Made by a program: the position numbers and the translations under genes
Source of the DNA: Holacanthus passer
Lineage: Eukaryota > Chordata > Actinopteri > Pomacanthidae
NCBI GenBank assembly: GCA_025331565.1
Contig: JAFREQ010000014.1
Location: 12,884,001 to 12,948,000 of the forward strand
DNA length: 64,000 nt
Direction: 5' to 3'
In this document: positions 8,744 to 22,467 of the stretch, piece after piece
Position numbering within the stretch: the first letter of the stretch is position 1
How the letters are laid out: each line of letters starts with the position of its first letter
The notes under the pieces: generated by a model
The model's database searches: none
Told to the model about the DNA's origin: nothing
What the model saw: only the letters and a program-made list of their open reading frames with translations

Positions 8744-11700
8744 GTAAGTACTTGGAGCTTCAACCAGCCGTCTTTCTTTGCCTTTGACGTTCACCAGCAA
8801 ACGAGAGAGAAATGACAAATATGAAGGAATAGTTTGCAAACGTTGGGCTGTTAACGTGCACCCTTGCTTGCTAGCTATTTGGCTAATTTGCCTATTAGCA
8901 TCGGCTAGCTCGTTAGCTGGTTGCCCCTCACTGTTGCTGGTTACCATGAAGTAACGTTAGCGGCTAGCGACCAGTGACTAGCACTGATTGGGAAAGGAGC
9001 AGTGTAATGTCTAGATACAAACAGCTCGTTGACACCGGTTAGCACTGAGCACAAGCAACACACACAACATGGCTTCTTTTTATTAAACGCTTTGTGGTTT
9101 TAACGTCCACTTAACCTTTTAATGCCTCACAGAAAAGCGGTTTCCCATTTTGAATCACCCAGTTTACTGTCTCTGTTCCAGGGAGTAGCCTGCGCCCATT
9201 CAGCTATTGTCATTAGCTCATGGAAACGTTAGCTGGCGATGCTAACTTGCTGTCTTTGTCTGCTTGACTTTTGCTCAATTATTGTTATCTTGCTTACAGT
9301 TTGTGGTTATTTACGAGGCTGGTTTTAAACACATGTGACAGCAGATAACGGCAGATTCATGTTTTCTTTTAAAAACAGAGCTTGTTAAATGTGCATTGGA
9401 GACATTTGTCAACAAATAGAATGAGCAGCTTTAACACTTGAGTAGTTCAAAACAGAGTAGTAGTGATTACATAAGGGAGAACGATAGTGATATTTCCTGG
9501 GTTTATTCTTTTTTTTATGAGTGAGGTGGGATTTGTTTCTCGCATGAGATCAGTCTGAAGTTATCATGAATTGCAAGTTTGAAAATCATAAGAAAATTCA
9601 CAGACATTCTCTGGCAGCAGAAATAATTCACAAGTAGTTCTTTTAAATGAAATTCCAAAGATGGCTTCTATTCATTCTAATAACTTACCAAGCCAAAGCC
9701 ATTAAAAGCTCGTGATTTATTTTTATTAAGTGCTTATGACTCAGTCCTGACTTATTCACTTTCTTGTGCCTTACAGGCTGCACAGTTGTGGACTTGGACC
9801 ATAGCTAATGAATATACACACTATGCTCAATGATTGGAGTGAGAAACATTTGTTTTGCTCCATAAATGCCAAGCTATTTTCAGCCTGCTGAAAGAATATA
9901 ATTTAATGTTTACAACAAAGCCTGCGTTTCCTTACTTGTCACAATATTTGGCTGAGTATAAAGAAGTCTTTAATGAATTTTTTGATATCTTGGCAGCATT
10001 GCATTGCAAAACGTAGATGCATGCTTGTCACCACATTCTGTTTAATGACTGTAAGCAACCTAACATTTAGTCAACTACACCACCAGCCTATCTATTCAGT
10101 CGTCGCCTCCTGATAATGGCAAGAGTGTAGAGAGAGGTCACTGAACTGAAAAACAAAGTTCATATACACATCACATATACCTGTAATGTCTGTTACACAC
10201 TATGGTTTAGTAACAGAGGGTTAGGTAAGAAAACACACCCATAAGGTCAGAAATGTTTCGTGTGGAATGCTGTGAAAAAATACACCTGTTAAACCCCTAA
10301 ACATATTCAATCAGCTTCCGATTTTATTGGACATATCCTGTATCAAGTTATTGCAGTTGTGATTAAAGCAGCACCTTTTTAGCTCTATACATCCTGTGTT
10401 TAGCAGATCTGATGTTTTGGTGGCTTTTTCTGCTGTCAGGATCTTAAACTACTACTTATACTGTAAACTTACGAGGTTAGGTTACAGAAGTCTGCCATTA
10501 CAGGCTATACGTTGATTACTACTTAAGCACAGCTCTGACATAAAAATCACCTTAATGTTTGGTTTATGGGGTTTTTGTTGAAAGAGAATTCTTCCATGAG
10601 GATAATTTAGAATAGCTAAAAACTGAGCATGGCTGAGTGTGGTGTTCCTTTTTTTGTGTGTGTTATTCACAGGGGTGTTATTTGGCTTTTTTTTTGTATA
10701 AATGTGCAAAGTCATTTTTAAATCCACATGATCTGGTTAGTTCAGGGGTCAGAGCAGGTCAGGGTGTTTTATAGTGTTTCAATTTGAATGGGTTCTCCAG
10801 AGCAGCAGTGGGTAAAATTACTTTGAGGCACATATCCAATGACACACCCCTTCCATCGAATGTTAATCCAGCTGGGAGGCTATAGTAGCAGCAGAGTAAT
10901 GATAAGACAAGTGTAATAACCCTGTTATTTTCCTTTAATGACTAATGTGTGTTTGAGTAATGGCAGCTCCCTGTGAGCACTATGTGGCAAATGGAGGGCC
11001 AGACAATGATAAGGAAAATCCCTTTTCACTGTGCTCTGACACCTTTTTTGTTGGATGATTTGTCAATACACTTGCTCGGGAATTCAGTGTTTACATGCTG
11101 CGCTCGAATGGCGTCTTGCTGTTTTTCACCTAGATGCCGTCACTGCATTTTTCCTTCGCCATGAATTGTCATGAAAGATGATTCCCCATTATAACGCCTG
11201 GCTCTAGTCTCGGAGCGACTTCATGCTTTATACTGAAAGCATTGTGTTGCAGTATGAGATGGTGCCATAACCTGTCAGTGCTGTGGCTAGCCTGTATTTT
11301 AAAAGAGGCTTTTTACTTACAGCAAGGCTATTGTGTTTCAAATAACGGTGATTAGGCTGATTTATTGTTTTGTTCTAGACTGTTTTGCTCAGGGATTTCA
11401 TATACTGTATGAAATTATGTTGGCAGGAGAGGCAGGTAAGCAGTGAAATGTCTGCTTGACAGAACCGACACAGGAAATGATGCATAATCAAGCGCCTTTA
11501 GACATCAGGTTTGTAATTAAGAGTGTGTTGCCTTGTGTTTATATTCTCATACATTTTCATAGTTGCTGCAAAGAGGATGCAAAGGACAATATGGATGCAA
11601 GTGTATAAACAGATTTAGTTTTTTCCTTTACAGTGCTTGATAGCAATTTCATCTCAAGATATCTGGCTGTTACATAGAAAATTAATGCTCTGAACAAAGG

Positions 11701-14589
11701 AGCAATGTTCGCTCAAAGACCTCTTGATGGGCCATTCAAGTGCTGTATATTCATTAAAAATAACAATCTGTCAGCACTTACTGACAGCACACACAACAAG
11801 CCAAGCTCTCTTTATTGTTCTCCGAAGATGTTTTTCAGTTCCCGTGCCAAGAGCTGGTTAATTGGCTGTAGCAAAGCCTTGCATGTGTTGTTTTAAGATA
11901 TTGGACTGACACGCACAGGGCACACTGGCAGAAATGAGGCAAGCACACTTCCCCCCCTCCTCCTCCTCTTCCTGGCTTATCCCAGCAAGTCAGAGGAGGC
12001 AAGATGCTGGATGTGTTTTGTGTTCTTTGACAGCTTCCCTTCACCTCTCATAAGAGGAGATCCAAGCATGCTGCATCATATCTCATCTTTGTTTGATTCA
12101 GGCCTAGCTCTGCAGCTCCACAATTGTGCCAAGGCGATAACATCGGCAAATGCTACCCGTGTTAACAATTGTGAGCTGTCCTGCTACATACTGCTGGTGG
12201 TATTTGATGTACTAGACGTGATCAAATCTGCTTTTCCTGTCAGCTCAGCCACGGTGAAGTCGTTCTCACTTCATCCTGCAAATGGCGTCTGTGTCTTATT
12301 GGGCCTGCTTGGCATGGATTCACATCTTAACTAATCAGACACATTGTGTTTTGTGTTGTTGCCAGCCTCTTGGCAGGTCCTAGGTACAGCAAAAAAAGAA
12401 GTTCTCTCCATATTTGCCTTATTCAATTTTGTGTGTGACTATGAGGCTGCAAAGTGTTGCAACTCACCACATTTAAGTGTCTTCTGTGATGGTGATGTAT
12501 GTATGAGGGGGTTGTACAATTGAGTGACTGTTAAACTGTAAATGGAGGCTTGGCTCTTACAGTTGTAACAGTTGTAAGGCAACAGCAAACATGGGACAAT
12601 GATTACATGAAGTTGATGATAGTGACTGCACAGCTGAATTTTTTTTTTGTGTCTCCAATATCTAGGAGTCTTCCTCATTATTAGATTTCTCACATGTCTC
12701 ACTAATTATTAGTTAAAACACACCATAGCACGCAGACGATAGCCTATTTTTTTAAGGATTTGGGCAAGATGGGCTAATAATAGCACTTAGTCAATTACAG
12801 TGCCAAAAAGCATGAATAGAAAGGGTTCAAAAATAACAGTCAGCCATTTGCCATCTCAGTAAAGAGGAAAATGAAATGGTGTAGGATCAGCTGGCTGGCC
12901 CCTGAGGAGAGGGAGAGAAAGGGGGGAGAGAGATGAGGAGGAGGAGGAGTGCTTTGCTGCTGTGTGTGTCAGTGCTGATTAGGTAAGAGATTGCCTCATG
13001 TAATGACACGGCATGGCGCTAGTGGTGCAGAAACACAAACAATGCATACCAGTGTTTTACTGCGCACACCCCCTGCAGCTGCCTGCCTGAAGATGTTTAT
13101 ATAGACATGTACACTCTCACTGGAATATTTCAACATCTTTAGATGGTGCCCTTTTTTTTTTTCAGGGACACACACATTTACTCCATCCGGAAGCCAATAG
13201 CCCTTTTCTCTCTGTGCGCTCTTTTTCCTCTGTAGCACAGATGAAAGATGGAGGTGATTAAAAGAAAGGAGCACAATAGAGTCTGTGCAGTTTTCTATCA
13301 GCGCTTATTGTTACTATTGACAGCAGTGTTTTTCAGCACAGATGTATATTGTTAAATACGCTACATAACCTGCTGAACCCTCTGCTCTGTTCACTGAACC
13401 TTAACCGTAAGGAAACATGTCATATTCTGTCTCTGCTTGTGACAGTTTCCATCGACGTAATAGACCCATTATACACAGCAGTATTAACTGAGCTTTCATT
13501 CATTAGCCCGGCTAATAATAGACCTGTGTCAGCCTAAGCTCCATAGTGTTGTATCTTAGACAAAATGTGAAAGTGTAAAGATCTACTCTATTTCCAGACA
13601 CAGTGAGTAAGGTGATAGTCACTTTGTTATAATTATCAGAGAGCCACCTTGAATAGCAAGTCTAAATGGTGCAGTTGATTTAATTGATTGTTTTATAGAG
13701 AGGTCTGTCAATAACAGCTGTCTATTGTCCTGACAAACATATGTCTTTGTTATTCATTAACGTGGCTGTAATGGCTTGTTATATTGTGTAGTATTGAGTA
13801 TGCAAGACATTGATTTTCAACACTGTGAATGACACAAACCATACACGCATCTTTTTACAATGTGCTGGTTGTGCTATGTGGCCTCTGTGACTAATGCGGG
13901 TGTTGCACCGATGCTGTGACAGTGCACATGAGCCACAGTTTGCTCGCAGAGCTGCTGAGCCCCAGACTGTGACTGATGTTTTAATGGAGACGGCACGCAA
14001 GCCAGCGGTGAGCTCAGGGTTCATGCAGCCATAAGGAAATGACCCCCGGTGACATTGTGGCACTCTCCACTCTCCTGTTCACGAGGTGCCTCCGGTAAAC
14101 TGTGTCCTTGCTCGTCCTTGCAGGTTCGGCACACCTATTGAGCCTGCTGAGCCTTCAGTTTAAGTGCTGGGACTTATGGCCGGATCGACTGTAGGTTTAA
14201 GGATGGACATCTTGTCTCTGTACCCCAGTTCCAGCAGCCGGCACAGAGAAAATGAGTTCTGAGGATTGGGTTTAGATTTGCCACTGTAGCACTTCAGCTC
14301 TGATACACTCTAGCTACCATCAGGGGAAGGCTGTCAGAGAGAGAGGGGGAGAGAGAGAAAGAGAGAAAACAGCGAAGCACAGCAGTGCTATCTAATAGAT
14401 CAATTTGTAATAAATCTGTTGCCTCAAGCTGTTGTTGTTCGCTTCTACTCAGTAAAAGGTGTCTGCGTTTCTCGGGCAAGAAAAAGCTTGTCAGGCAGGG
14501 CGTACAGAGCTGTCAGTGAATGAGACGGGCCTAAAGCACAGTAAATCATTTTCTCTGCTCAGTTTACATAGGTCGGACACATTGCTCTC
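8744..14589 (+). other. rere: presumed rere 5' intron, unique sequence
   Basis: No coding exon, RNA gene or transposon recognised. The first 500 bp keep CpG-containing sequence, and the rest is ordinary AT-rich intron. Short T and A runs only. Confidence 0.55.
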
Positions 14590-15030
14590 TTATCAGCACA
14601 TTCCATTGGTCAAAAAGGGGGGTTATAACCAATCGATAGGACTGAGCGCTGAAATGAGGAAGTAACGCTCCCCTCACATTAAATTTCCCCATTATCCAAT
14701 ATGAGCCATCATTAATCATGATGAAGGAGCTATTGATTAGGCTATCAGCCGAGGTTGGTCAATTTATTTGCCAAGAGTCATTCCGCAATGCGAGGATCTG
14801 TTGAAGAAGTGCCGCTTTACAAAAACCAAGCGGCAGAATTGAAATGGCCCCATTATTATGACAACAGTTTGATCTTTAAGGTAACAAAAGAGCAGGCCTC
14901 TAAAAGGACCACATGGGACCTCTCCTGCTCCTCCTCCACTAGCAGCCATATGGACCGTACTAATTGTGTTTTACGCCAACCATTTTCACCGATCCATTGG
15001 GGACTTGTGGAAGTGCTGTAGCTATAATGT
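14590..15030. promoter_or_regulatory. candidate conserved regulatory block (enhancer-like)
   Basis: High-complexity, repeat-free sequence. It contains an inverted CCAAT-box pair (ATTGGTC at 14605 and ACCAATC at 14628), ATTAATCATGATG, a TGATTAGG homeodomain-like site and a second TTGGTC near 14755. Conservation cannot be tested from one sequence; this is a pattern-based guess. Confidence 0.3.
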
Positions 15031-18000
15031 CACCAGCAGTGGGCTGGCTCATGAAAGAAACATAAGCAAGCGAGATGAGAAGACAGGAAGGCAATACACT
15101 GCAAGTCAACACAATTATTGATTTTATTCAAATGAAATCGGTGGTTCTCTGTTCTGAATCTGTTGCCTTCAAAGTATGATTTCTATTATTTCTTTTCCCA
15201 ATTGTAGCTGTCTGAGGCCAGAATCTGGTTCAGTCTCACACATGTGCTTTGTCAACTGGTAAAATCGAAAGCTAGGCATGATGCCAGTGTGTAAAGATCG
15301 AGCTAAAAAGAGGACTTATTCTTGTAATCCCACATATCTTCAAGGATTTCTTATCCTATTAATTCACATGATGATTTTTCAGATGCTGTTTATTCTGATT
15401 TGAGTAGTAGCAACACATTTAGCTGGCTGTAATTGCCCCACAGAGAAATCGTCTTTCATCCGTTTTGTTTTGTGACAACACAAATGCTGAGGTTTGAATG
15501 TTGAATGTAAATGTGACATTCACAGTATTTGCTCTGCCCTTCAGGCCAGGGATTGGTTGTAAAGTGTTTGAAGTGCTAAGTGTGACTGAGGCATATCAGT
15601 GTGTGTTTTAACGTGTTTATAATATGCAATAATGAAAAGGGCACATCTATGGAAATTAGATCCAGTGAAGGAGGTGGAGGGGAGGGGCGTTGGAGCGGTG
15701 ACGGCGGAGAGAGAAAAAAAGTGTGTGTGTGTGTTTCATTGTGTCCCCGCTAACAGTTTTCTTGTAATTATTGAAATTGATGTTTGCTGCGGAGCTGTAA
15801 ATCTGCAAGATCTCCTGTTAATAAAGCGGCAGAGGCAGCCGAGCTGTTAGGCTGGGAATAAAAGGCAATCAAGCCTCAAACATCCTGTCCCTCGCCCCAA
15901 AATGAAGCAGCAGAAATCCTAATTAACTGAGAGGATGAGCAGCTCTTCTTACTACAGTGCTTGGCTAGTCGGTGCCAGAGCTAGCTGCTATACTCTAATG
16001 AAGACGCTCTGCTAGCCGCCTGCAAGCTCTCTTTTTCTCTCTCTTTCTCTCTCGTCCTTCCTTCCAGCCCTCTCTATCTGGCTCTGGCTTGCCTGAGGTA
16101 TTTTCTCCCCCTCAGCTCCTCTCTTTCTCTACCTCCTCCACCTCCTTCCTTGTGTGTGAAGTTGTGGATGTGACTGTTGCGCTGATGGAGTGAGAGAAGC
16201 TTTTTTTCTTTTCTTTTTTTGCCCGAAGGTGTCTGGAAGTCCTGCACAGGAAATCGGTGAGCTAGATGATGGCCTCTGTGATGGTTATTGCTGCTTATGT
16301 AAAGTGCTATGAGAGAGAGACGGGGGGGGGCAGCATTGATCTCCTCCCATTGATTTCATAGATCCTTTTTAAGATGACAATAAAGTTGTCTTTTCTGTGT
16401 CATCTTCAAGTGCTCCTTTTCAAATCAGCGATGTGGCAAATTACTCCTGTCATCAGCCGCCCATATTCAAACAGCTTTGTGTGATCATTTGTGGAGTTGA
16501 AAGTCAGGTTAAGTCTTGCGTTGCACACTTGATATTTGTTTGTGCATGTGTCTGTGCGGCAGCACCGCCAGTCTCTGAACATGACATTCAGTAATACGTT
16601 GGTTATGTATTACTGCTGTGCTGTTGGCCAAAGCCCTTAGAATTTATAGGCCTGTAAAGTGGCTTTAATACGAAGCTACAAACAAGATATCTTCTGTGAA
16701 GTGAATGCTGTGCTATAAGCCTCGTCGTTGTTGCTGTGGAGGAGTGAGGGATGATTGATTGTTTGAAACCTGAGCTTGCCTCAGCTCCCAGCCAGCTGCT
16801 TCTCACTATTTACCTGTAAACTTGTCCTTTTCTGCTTTTGCTTTGTCTGTGGATGGCCGCAGAGCTCTTTCTCTGTCGCCTCTCCCCCTCTTTGTTGTAC
16901 CAAGCAGCCCAAAAGCCTCCAGGGATGAACGGACAAATAGAAGACAGCGAGAGGTGAGCCCCCCCCATTCTCCCATCTATCTTTCTCCCTTGCGAGCACT
17001 CTGCCAGACAAGTTTCCAGGCACTCAAAAGCAGCAAATCGACTCACTGTAGGATTCACTGTCACTTAGCCGAGCTGGGGCATAGCAGCGCACTAGGAGGC
17101 CAAATCCTCCTCCTCCTCCTCCTCTCCCCAGTTCACCGCCTTCTCAAATGAAGAAAATGCTATTTGGCATGGCATTGCTGAGGCCTGGTTCTCTGTATAG
17201 ATGAGCTTATTCCAGTCCAGCCCTCCAAGAGCTCTTTTTTTATGGTTCTTCAGTTATACATTAGTGGGGTGGTACTGATGACGACTTGATTAAGGGCTCA
17301 CATTTAAAATAAGTCCAAGTGCAAGGGTCTAGTGAGCAGCGTTCCATCTCGATTTGCTCCGGTTAATTTTAAACAATTCAATTGGCAAGGGAGAGATGTG
17401 AATCTCTCATCAAGGTTGGGGATGTTTTGTTTGTGCACAGATTTCCATGATTGTGATTGAGCACGAGGAGAACGCCGTCAGAGTTTCAGGCTCTTCCTTT
17501 TATTCTTGGCACAAAGCGAACGATCTGCTCGGCACAAAGCCAGCGCTCGCTGCAAACAGTGAATGTAGTAAGTAGCGGAAGGTGGCGCCTGGCTTCATAT
17601 CATGTTCGTGCACATGCACTCAGATGGCTGCACGCACAAGCGCATAGACACATGCGCTCGGTGTAATAAAAGCCAAAAAAATTCTCCTGACAGCAGGAGT
17701 TTAAATTTCACTCCTCAGTGCGACAGCTTTGTCACAAGGAAGAGATTCACCGCCACCTCTGGCAGCCCTCAGAGACCCTTCCTTGGAGAAGCAGCAGTCC
17801 TCCCTTTCTTCTCCCTGTTTCCCTCTGTATTTAGCACTCAGCCTTTTCCTCTAATCAACGACAGGCTTGTGAAAATCTCTACATAAAACAATGCACAATG
17901 CTGCTTTATTTCTTTTTTCTCTTTCCCCTTGCCTGACTCTTCCCCAGTTTTTGTGTCTTGCCTGTGCAGCTGCTGCTGTGAAGAGGATGACAACAGGCAG

Positions 18001-18565
18001 AGAAAACTAAAAGGACACCCCCCCTTTCTCTTTTTGCTTCTCTGTAAGCAGCTACTTTGCTAACATAGCTGCTTACATTACACAGGGCTCGTCCACCTTG
18101 TATTTGCTGTTGCGGAGAGATAAACACCATGAAAGTGAGAAATGCGTATGACGTCTCTGGGAATTTAGCTTAGGAATTTGGGTGTATGTGTGGGTGTATG
18201 GGGGGAGGATGGATGTCGCGTGAGTGGATTTTTGCTTGCATTTTGTTCACGAGCAAATGAAGAGTGAAGGACCTTGTGGGGCATAAGAATCGACAAGCGT
18301 GTTTTAATTGTTTGTGACACGTGAAATGAGAAAAAATAATGTGTGACTAGTGGGCCCGAGAGATTACGATCTGGTCAGACGTTTAAAGGATTGTCAGAGA
18401 GATGCATTACCACGTCTTTGTCTCCCTTTTTGCCCCCATGAGCCATAAACCACTCACAAGCATTTAGCCAGCAGTGATTTCTCCTCCGTTCACCTTCTCG
18501 CCCTGCTTGTGATCCTGGGGAGTTGCTGGTGGAAAACCTCCCAGGCTTCTTGAGTGAATCCCCTA

Positions 18566-18568
<3 letters not shown>
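15031..18568 (+). other. rere: presumed rere 5' intron, pyrimidine- and purine-rich patches
   Basis: Intronic sequence with CT-rich patches (about 16020-16150) and CTC repeats near 17105-17130. No exon, RNA gene or mobile element identified. Confidence 0.55.
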
Positions 18569-18630
<62 letters not shown>

Positions 18631-18640
18631 CACGTGCGCC
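18569..18640. repeat. (TG)n microsatellite ending in GCGTGCACGTGCGC
   Basis: About 29 perfect TG units followed by a small alternating purine-pyrimidine palindrome around GTGCAC. Confidence 0.95.
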
Positions 18641-19500
18641 CTGGTTCTCTGCGAATCTCTGCAGCACCAGCTGATTTGACTTGGTAATGGGGCATTGATG
18701 AGTCTTGGGGGAAATCGGAAAAGGAGCACAAAACCGCACGGTGAAAACCCACTACTGTGAGGCGGCAGTAAAGACAGCGTCAGGTCTCTCAATAGCAATT
18801 GACAAAAGAGGAAAGAAGATAGGGAGAGGTAAAAATGGAGGACTGTGGAGATACGGCTGTCATCTGTTGATGCCTACGGCCACCTGCTATTCCTACGGGG
18901 GAGAAAGAAGCTTAGAGGTGGCGATGGGCCTCAGCACCCAGGCTTCCACTCGATTTATATTTTTACTCCACTGTAGTGAAAAAGCTGGTTCTCTCCCCAG
19001 GACAGCAGATTATTTACATCTTTAGCAGAGCTCATTGCTCCCAGAATATTGAGTTCAGTGTGGAGGACATAAAAGGTAGCCAAGCCAGGAGTAGTAGGGG
19101 AGATAAAAGCAGGATCGCTTAAGCACTCTGTGTTATTTGAAGCACATTTCTACTGCTGTTGATGTAGCCACTAGCCTAATAATTCATCTTCCCTTGTTTT
19201 TATCACTCAGTGCACGCCCACGGTCATGCGCGCACACACACACACACGCAGAGTAACTACTCACAAACACAAATTCCCTTCGCCGGTGAGGGTAGGCCCC
19301 CTCTAATATAAAAGAAGCGATTCAAAGATGAAATGCTCATCATTCTGCCGTCTCACCATGGCCATCCAACAGATGAGTAGTGCTGCTAACAAAAAGCAGG
19401 GGCTGCCTGCACCCAGCTCTCTCACAGGGGCATCTGTGTTATCACTCCAGCTAGTGCTGCAATTAATATTAATGTGCTTTAAAGCACGCTCCAGCAGCCC

Positions 19501-19504
<4 letters not shown>
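18641..19504 (+). other. rere: presumed rere intron
   Basis: Unique sequence; a short CA run near 19232-19246. No gene seen. Confidence 0.55.

Positions 19505-19568
<64 letters not shown>
19505..19568. repeat. (TC)n(TG)n microsatellite
   Basis: About 27 TC units followed by about five TG units. Confidence 0.95.
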
Positions 19569-20529
19569 ACTCAGGAGGAAGAGAGCAATAAAGCCAGCGG
19601 GGGATAAGAATCTAGGCAGGATATGACAGTCCTCATGTCAGCTGTCTTAGAGCTGGAGGGATATGTGGATAAAGACAAGGGATGAAACTGAATCCCAACC
19701 AGCCAGACAGGCAGGTACTACGGCGTGTAGGTAGAGACTTCCAGCTTCCACCGCGGCTGGGCTGGAGGGGGGGCTGTGTGCAGCCTGTTTATTTAGTCAT
19801 GTTGTAATAATGCTTGACCTTTTCTTTCAAGTCCACGGCCTGACCTTTAGCACCTTACTCCTCTGCAAATCAGTGAGTGTGTGTGTCTCTCTCTCTCACA
19901 CACACACAAGCACATGCAGAGAGGGAAATGAGCACCTCCTTTGCAGGGAGCTTCATGGTCTGCCAACTCCAGGAGTGGATTGTTCCAAATTAGTATGCAT
20001 TAGGTGGTTAGTGCAAAGCATTTAATTATGCGAGATGGCACTAAACTGTCTATGTTATGATTAGCCCAACACGTTACAACCTTAATTTCTTCATTTTTTT
20101 CCTCTCTCTTTCCATGGGTGGCGGGGTGTGGGGGTGATAGGCTGGTGAAGGAAGACAGCTTTAGAAATGTTCCCATATTCCCATTAGATGTTACAAGTAT
20201 CCCCACTATCTCTGCAGCCAATATTTTCTTCCTAGAAGGATTTTGATATTTTCTTGTCTCTCCCTCCTTTCACTCCCCCCTCTGCCTGCCCCCAGATACT
20301 TTGTCAGGCGATATTGAATCAAGTCACTTCCTTTTATGTGTGTATGTGCACGTCCCCACTCTCTGTTTTCACTGAGCCACTTTTCATGGTAGGCAAGGCT
20401 TTTTAATCTTGGGCAGCAGGCAGCGGTGGCAGAAGCAGCCTGGGCAGAGTCAGAGCGAGCCAGGCAGCCATCCAGCCATCCAGCCAGGCAGTCAGTCGCT
20501 GCAGTGGAGCCCCGGCGGCTCCCCGGAGG
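19569..20529 (+). other. rere: presumed rere intron
   Basis: Unique intronic sequence with a short CT/CA run at about 19884-19908 and overlapping CCAGC/CAGCCAT mini-repeats at about 20458-20490. No gene seen. Confidence 0.55.
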
Positions 20530-20740
20530 AGCCCATTATACAGGAGAGATATCAAACCATGAATCATTTACGCCAGTCCTCCCCTCCCCTCCCTTCTCTT
20601 ACCCTCGCACGCAGCCTTGACGCCCGGCCGGCCGCCTGCTTGCTGCTGTCTGCATCTTTAATGAATGATTATTGCATTTCATAAACATGGGCTACAGTAA
20701 TTAAAGTATTATTGATCCTTTCCATGTTGGCTGTAAGGTG
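20530..20740. promoter_or_regulatory. candidate conserved regulatory block
   Basis: AT-rich homeodomain/POU-like motifs cluster here (TGAATCATTTA, TTAATGAATGATTATTGC, GTAATTAAAGTATTATTGAT) in otherwise non-repetitive sequence. Inferred from motif density only. Confidence 0.3.
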
Positions 20741-22422
20741 GACAGTTTTTTTGGCCCCCCTCTTCACACATCTTTTTTTGTCGCTATGCTGAATTGAAAA
20801 AGTGGCTCGAGGAACAGCAGACGGTGATTTATTTAGCCTGACGGTGTGATTTTTTTTTTTCCTTCCTGTTTAGGCATTTCAAGAATAGCCTTCATTCAGG
20901 GAGGAGGGTGATAATACAACAGGGTGGGGTTTGGGGTCGATCTCATTGTGCAGTGTGTCCTGAGGATTGTGTTGGAGTGTTTCCCTGCGTTGGTGTTTTG
21001 TGTTTTGCATAAAAAAGTGTAGGGACACAGGGGTTAATATGCTGGAAAAGAGTGATTTAGGTCAGTGATCGTGTCTGCATCTGTCACTCTGACAAGCTGG
21101 CGCTTTAGGAGGCTGTGCGGCGTTGAATAAAGTGGAGAGTGAGAGACAAGTGAGGAGAGAGCTGGCTCTTTCAAATGGAAAAAAAGGAAACCTGACTTGA
21201 CTGTGATTTGTTCTCTCAGCGACAGGCACTGTGTTACAAGCAGCCGTTTGATATAAACCTAATCAGTTTCACCTCTTCATGGAGGATCAAGACAGTTAAA
21301 GCCTCTGCAAATAAGTGCACGTCTCCCTGCCTCCCTCCATCTGTTTTTCCTTCTCTCCCACCCTCCTCCAGCTCTCTCCCTGCTGTCATTTCTCCTGGTC
21401 ATTTCTCCTTCTGTCTTCTCACTTTTACTGCGCTTGTCGCTTTCTCTCTCTCGACATCTCTCCTGTGTTTCCTCATCCGTCCTCTCCACCTATTTCAATC
21501 AGGAGTGCACTTTAGTTTCCGTGTAAATATCACAATCACTGATGAGGAAAAAGTGCTGGCATCTCTGCAAGGGGATTAGAGGAGCCATTTTGTGTATCAC
21601 TTATAACTGTGTCTTATCTTTTTTTTTTTTTGTTGGGCTATATGGATTGTTTCCTGTCATAACGGCAAACCTATAAATCTGTTTACATCATGCAAGTTTT
21701 TCCTACCATAATTTTTGGACAGTTTTCAGAGTTTAGCAGTAAAATTTTACATGAAGATTGATGTTTTGATGGGATAGTAGTTAAGACTAATTATTTTTAT
21801 TCACTGCTGTTGTTTGTCTTCATAAAACTGCTGCGATAACGTCATCATAAAACAATGTTGCTAAACACAACATCAAATCAGAAAATCAGATTGATCCAGC
21901 CATTAAAAGTCTGAGATAGCCTGTCTCAACTAGCCTGTGCTGATTGCTAGCCTTTTCTCCCTGCCCTATGGCTTGTCCCTTTTGTTAGTGAGCCACATGG
22001 CTCTCTACAGGGCTTAGTCTAATCAGTGCTAAATATTCAGCGCTAGCCCATAGCCTAATCAGCCAGAGCATAATCATTGTCAACCAATTGCATTCCTCTT
22101 GACCTCCCAGATGGAGGTAAACTGCACAGCCTCTCCATCGCGCCGCCTCAATTACTGCAGCAGTAATGGTGATGAAGAAGACCACAGGCTCAAATGAAAA
22201 TGGCTGATTGATGTGGACACACATGGCTTATAATTGGATTATAAGGAAGGACGTTAATGGTGTTAAGGGCGCCGTGGTGGAGCGGGATTCTAAACACTGA
22301 CCAGGTATTTAGTGAGTTACCCCTCCTGCCTCCTCATCTAATGCAGTTGTGCATCATAACAGTGTCCTCGGGGGTCTTGGCACCTAAAGCACAACCCTCT
22401 TATCCCACCCCTGCTGCACTGC

Positions 22423-22425
<3 letters not shown>
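20741..22425 (+). other. rere: presumed rere intron
   Basis: A CT-rich strand at about 21320-21500 accounts for the chance ORFs there. No transcript structure recognised. Confidence 0.55.
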
Positions 22426-22466
<41 letters not shown>

Positions 22467-22467
22467 C
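22426..22467. repeat. (GT)n(GA)n microsatellite
   Basis: About 15 GT units followed by about 5 GA units. Confidence 0.9.
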
